Shown here: positions 61,818 through 64,000 of the stretch, piece after piece | How positions within the stretch are numbered: the stretch's first letter is position 1 | How the letters are laid out: each line of letters opens with the position of its first letter | Source of the DNA: Lachnoclostridium sp. An169 | GTDB lineage: Bacteria > Bacillota > Clostridia > Lachnospirales > Lachnospiraceae | DNA length: 64,000 nt | Reading direction: 5' to 3' | Assembly (NCBI RefSeq): GCF_002160525.1 | Contig: NZ_NFKT01000011.1 | Span: forward strand, 62,001-126,000 | Translations under genes and position numbers: made by a program | Notes under the pieces: model-generated | The model's database searches: none | What the model saw: only the letters and a program-made list of their open reading frames with translations | Told to the model about the DNA's origin: nothing

Positions 61818-63818
61818 ATGAGAATTGCTTTTGCAGGAAATCCGAACAGCGGAAAGACAACCATGTACAATGCGCTGACAGGCAGAAACGAGCGTGTTGG
61901 TAACTGGGCCGGTGTTACGGTAGAGCGAAAGGAAAGCCTGATCAAAAAGGCTTATTACAGCGGGGCGGAGGAACTGGTTGCAGTGGATTTGCCGGGTGCA
62001 TATTCCATGTCCCCATTCACTTCAGAGGAGAGTATCACAAGCAGCTATGTGAAAAATGAGCATCCGGACGCCATCATCAATATCGTGGACGCCACGAACT
62101 TAAGCCGGAGCCTGTTTTTTACCACACAGCTTCTGGAGCTTGGAGTCCCTGTCGTTGTGGCCCTGAACAAGAGCGATGTGACAGATAAGAAGCAGACGAA
62201 GATCAACGAGAAGCTTCTCTCCGAGAAACTTGGCTGCCCGGTGATCAAGACGGTTTCCACTTCTTCCGGACATGAAGGACTCAAAGAAGTTGTGGCTGCC
62301 GCCGCTTCCCTGAGGGGAAAAGGACAGAAAGCACCGTATGTGCAGGCGGATATTGACCTGACAGACAAAAATGCGGTGGAGGCTGCCGACAGAAAACGTT
62401 TCGAATTTGTCAACGGCATCGTCAAACAGGTGGAGCAGAGAAAAGTCTTCACAAAAGACAAGAACTTCCAGGACAAGGTGGACAGCATTATCACACATAA
62501 GATTATCGGCATCCCGATTTTCGTGGTTGTGATCTTCCTTGTGTTCTACATATCCCAGACAACGGTGGGAACATGGATTGCAGACTGGCTCGTGGCCTGG
62601 ATCGAGACCTTCCAGGGCTGGGTCGGCGGACTGATGGAGAATGCCAACCCGCTTCTGTATGCGCTCCTTGTTGATGGTATCATCGGCGGCGTCGGCGCGG
62701 TTGTGGGATTCCTCCCGCTTGTTATGGTAATGTATTTCCTGATCGCCCTCCTGGAGGACTGCGGATATATGGCACGTGCGACAGTCGTGCTTGACCCCAT
62801 CTTCAAGAGAGTCGGACTTTCCGGAAAATCCGTGATCCCCATGGTAATCGGTACCGGATGCGCGATCCCGGGCGTCATGGCGTGCCGGACGATCCGAAAC
62901 GAGAGGGAACGCAGGACAACGGCAATGCTTACGCCGTTCATGCCATGCGGAGCGAAGATCCCGGTTATCGCCCTGTTTGCAGGAGCTTTCTTCGCGGATG
63001 CGTGGTGGGTATCTGCTACCATGTATCTGGTTGGTATCCTTCTGGTTCTTCTCGGAGCACTGCTTGTAAAGAGAATCACAGGACAGAAATACCGGAAATC
63101 CTTCTTCATCATCGAACTTCCGGAATATAAGATCCCGAGCTTAAAGAGAGCATGCGTCTCCATGCTTGAGCGCGGAAAAGCATACATCATCAAAGCCGGA
63201 ACGATTATCCTGGTGTGCAACACTGTGGTACAGATCATGCAGACATTCAACTGGCAGTTCCAGCTTGTGGAGGAAGGTGCGGAGAATACATCTATCCTTG
63301 CAGGTATCGCTCATCCGTTTGCCATTCTGTTCATCCCGCTCGGATTCGGAGTGTGGCAGCTTGCGGCGGCAGCAATCACAGGATTTATCGCAAAAGAGAA
63401 CGTGGTTGGTACGCTGGCGGTTGTTTACGGTGTTACAAACCTGATTGATACGGATGAACTGGCGCTGGTAGGAAGCGGAAGCGAAGTGGCGACAATTATG
63501 GGACTGACAAAGGTGGCGGCTCTCGCTTATCTGATGTTCAACCTCTACACTCCGCCGTGTTTCGCAGCCCTGGGCGCCATGAACTCGGAGATGAAGAGCG
63601 GAAAATGGCTGTTCGGCGGAATCTGCCTGCAGCTTGCAACCGGCTACACAGTAGCATTCCTTGTATACCAGATCGGTACTCTGATTACGACAGGATCTCT
63701 TGGAACCGCATTTGTTCCGGGACTGATCGCAGTCGCGGTATTCGCGCTGATCATTATCTGGAGAATCCGCAAGTCGGATAAAGAATTTGCATCAGAATAC
63801 AGTTTGCATACTGCATAA
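61818..63818 (+). CDS. feoB: Ferrous iron transport protein B
   Basis: 666-residue Fe(II) permease. The N-terminal G domain has G1 GNPNSGKTT (residues 7-15), switch segment GNWAGVTVERKE, G3 DLPGAYSMSPFTSEE and G4 NKSDV; a helical spacer follows. The membrane part contains two Gate motifs (GVGAVVGFLPLVMVMYFLIALLEDCGYMARA with the conserved Cys, and later FIAKENVVGTLAVVYG) and GTGCAIPGVMACRTIRNERERRTTAMLTPFMPCGAKIPV. The ATG at 61818 fits GGAGGA 9 bases upstream. It is followed by a FeoB-associated small protein. Confidence 0.97.
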   Translation: MRIAFAGNPNSGKTTMYNALTGRNERVGNWAGVTVERKESLIKKAYYSGAEELVAVDLPGAYSMSPFTSEESITSSYVKNEHPDAIINIVDATNLSRSLFFTTQLLELGVPVVVALNKSDVTDKKQTKINEKLLSEKLGCPVIKTVSTSSGHEGLKEVVAAAASLRGKGQKAPYVQADIDLTDKNAVEAADRKRFEFVNGIVKQVEQRKVFTKDKNFQDKVDSIITHKIIGIPIFVVVIFLVFYISQTTVGTWIADWLVAWIETFQGWVGGLMENANPLLYALLVDGIIGGVGAVVGFLPLVMVMYFLIALLEDCGYMARATVVLDPIFKRVGLSGKSVIPMVIGTGCAIPGVMACRTIRNERERRTTAMLTPFMPCGAKIPVIALFAGAFFADAWWVSATMYLVGILLVLLGALLVKRITGQKYRKSFFIIELPEYKIPSLKRACVSMLERGKAYIIKAGTIILVCNTVVQIMQTFNWQFQLVEEGAENTSILAGIAHPFAILFIPLGFGVWQLAAAAITGFIAKENVVGTLAVVYGVTNLIDTDELALVGSGSEVATIMGLTKVAALAYLMFNLYTPPCFAALGAMNSEMKSGKWLFGGICLQLATGYTVAFLVYQIGTLITTGSLGTAFVPGLIAVAVFALIIIWRIRKSDKEFASEYSLHTA

Positions 63819-63839
63819 GAGTGACTTATAATAATCAGG

Positions 63840-63875
63840 GGTGGGCAGGGTATTTTCGTACTTTGTCCACCTTTT
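63840..63875 (+). terminator. Hairpin after feoB
   Basis: GGTGGGCAGGGTA (63840-63852) pairs with TACTTTGTCCACC (63859-63871), 13 pairs including three G-U, followed by TTTT. It may attenuate the next gene rather than end the transcript. Confidence 0.6.
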
Positions 63876-63901
63876 GATGAAAGGCAGGAAGGGTGATATC
63901 T

Positions 63902-64000
63902 ATGGAAAATGTGATTGCAGTTATTATTCTGGCGGCGCTGGTCGGAGGAGCTGTTGCATATATCGTAAAATCAAAGAAAAGCGGGGTAAAGTGCATCGGC
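63902..64000 (+). CDS. FeoB-associated Cys-rich membrane protein (partial)
   Basis: The first 33 codons of a small protein run off the end of the window: one membrane helix (NVIAVIILAALVGGAVAYIV) followed by KSKKSGVKCIG. This pattern, a single helix then a Cys-containing basic tail, and the place directly after feoB fit the FeoB-associated Cys-rich family. AAGGGTGAT precedes the ATG. The C-terminal cysteines are mostly beyond the window. Confidence 0.8.
   Translation, partial: MENVIAVIILAALVGGAVAYIVKSKKSGVKCIG

Overview
The window looks like the chromosome of a gut-type anaerobic Firmicute, most probably a Lachnospiraceae (order Clostridiales). The evidence is moderate GC, strong purine-rich ribosome binding sites, the comEC-holA-lepA-hemW-hrcA-grpE-dnaK-dnaJ synteny, an argCJBD cluster, a Spo0A-type DNA-binding domain, LytTR/GHKL and LuxR/HisKA_3 two-component systems, and fermentation genes (L-lactate dehydrogenase, iron alcohol dehydrogenase). 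No prophage, integrase, insertion sequence, CRISPR array or rRNA gene was seen. The genus cannot be fixed from the sequence alone.

Layout. 0-6.9 kb: an SRAP DNA-repair protein, a TPR glycosyltransferase next to a collagen-like surface protein, a PatB-type C-S lyase, an AraC regulator, a decayed MATE pump and a sugar O-acetyltransferase. 7-12.3 kb: redox and repair genes (CcdA-thioredoxin fusion, self-regulated MerR protein, 8-oxoguanine glycosylase, iron alcohol dehydrogenase, a small Nif11-like protein, nitroreductase). 12.4-20 kb: amino-acid synthesis, with proBA making glutamate semialdehyde for proline and argC-(GNAT)-argJ-argB-argD making ornithine by the acetyl cycle. Two related palindromes flank argJ. 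20-36.3 kb: a half-size DMT transporter, a ComEA-like lipoprotein, a two-component system with a GerMN lipoprotein, then comEC, holA, lepA, hemW and the CIRCE-controlled heat-shock operon.

36.3-44.3 kb: an intergenic region that holds a strongly folded RNA candidate, glycogen debranching enzyme, a LuxR-type two-component system and the ABC exporter it probably controls. 44.3-53.3 kb: a LacI-controlled sugar operon (FucI/AraA-type isomerase, split transketolase, FGGY kinase), a PurF paralogue that lacks the catalytic cysteine, and an intact MATE pump. 53.3-58.6 kb: tRNA-Ser(CGA), a stand-alone Spo0A C-terminal domain protein, an unknown protein, a histidine phosphatase, an Mrp/NBP35 ATPase and a GHKL/LytTR pair. 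58.7-64 kb: orphan rhaD, L-lactate dehydrogenase, and an iron-uptake locus with a DtxR/MntR-like repressor facing feoA, feoB and the start of a FeoB-associated small protein.

The items most worth a second look are the structured RNA at 36534-36709, the isomerase/split-transketolase/kinase operon as a possible transketolase-based sugar pathway, the stand-alone Spo0A effector domain, the cysteine-less PurF paralogue, and the collagen-like protein paired with a glycosyltransferase.
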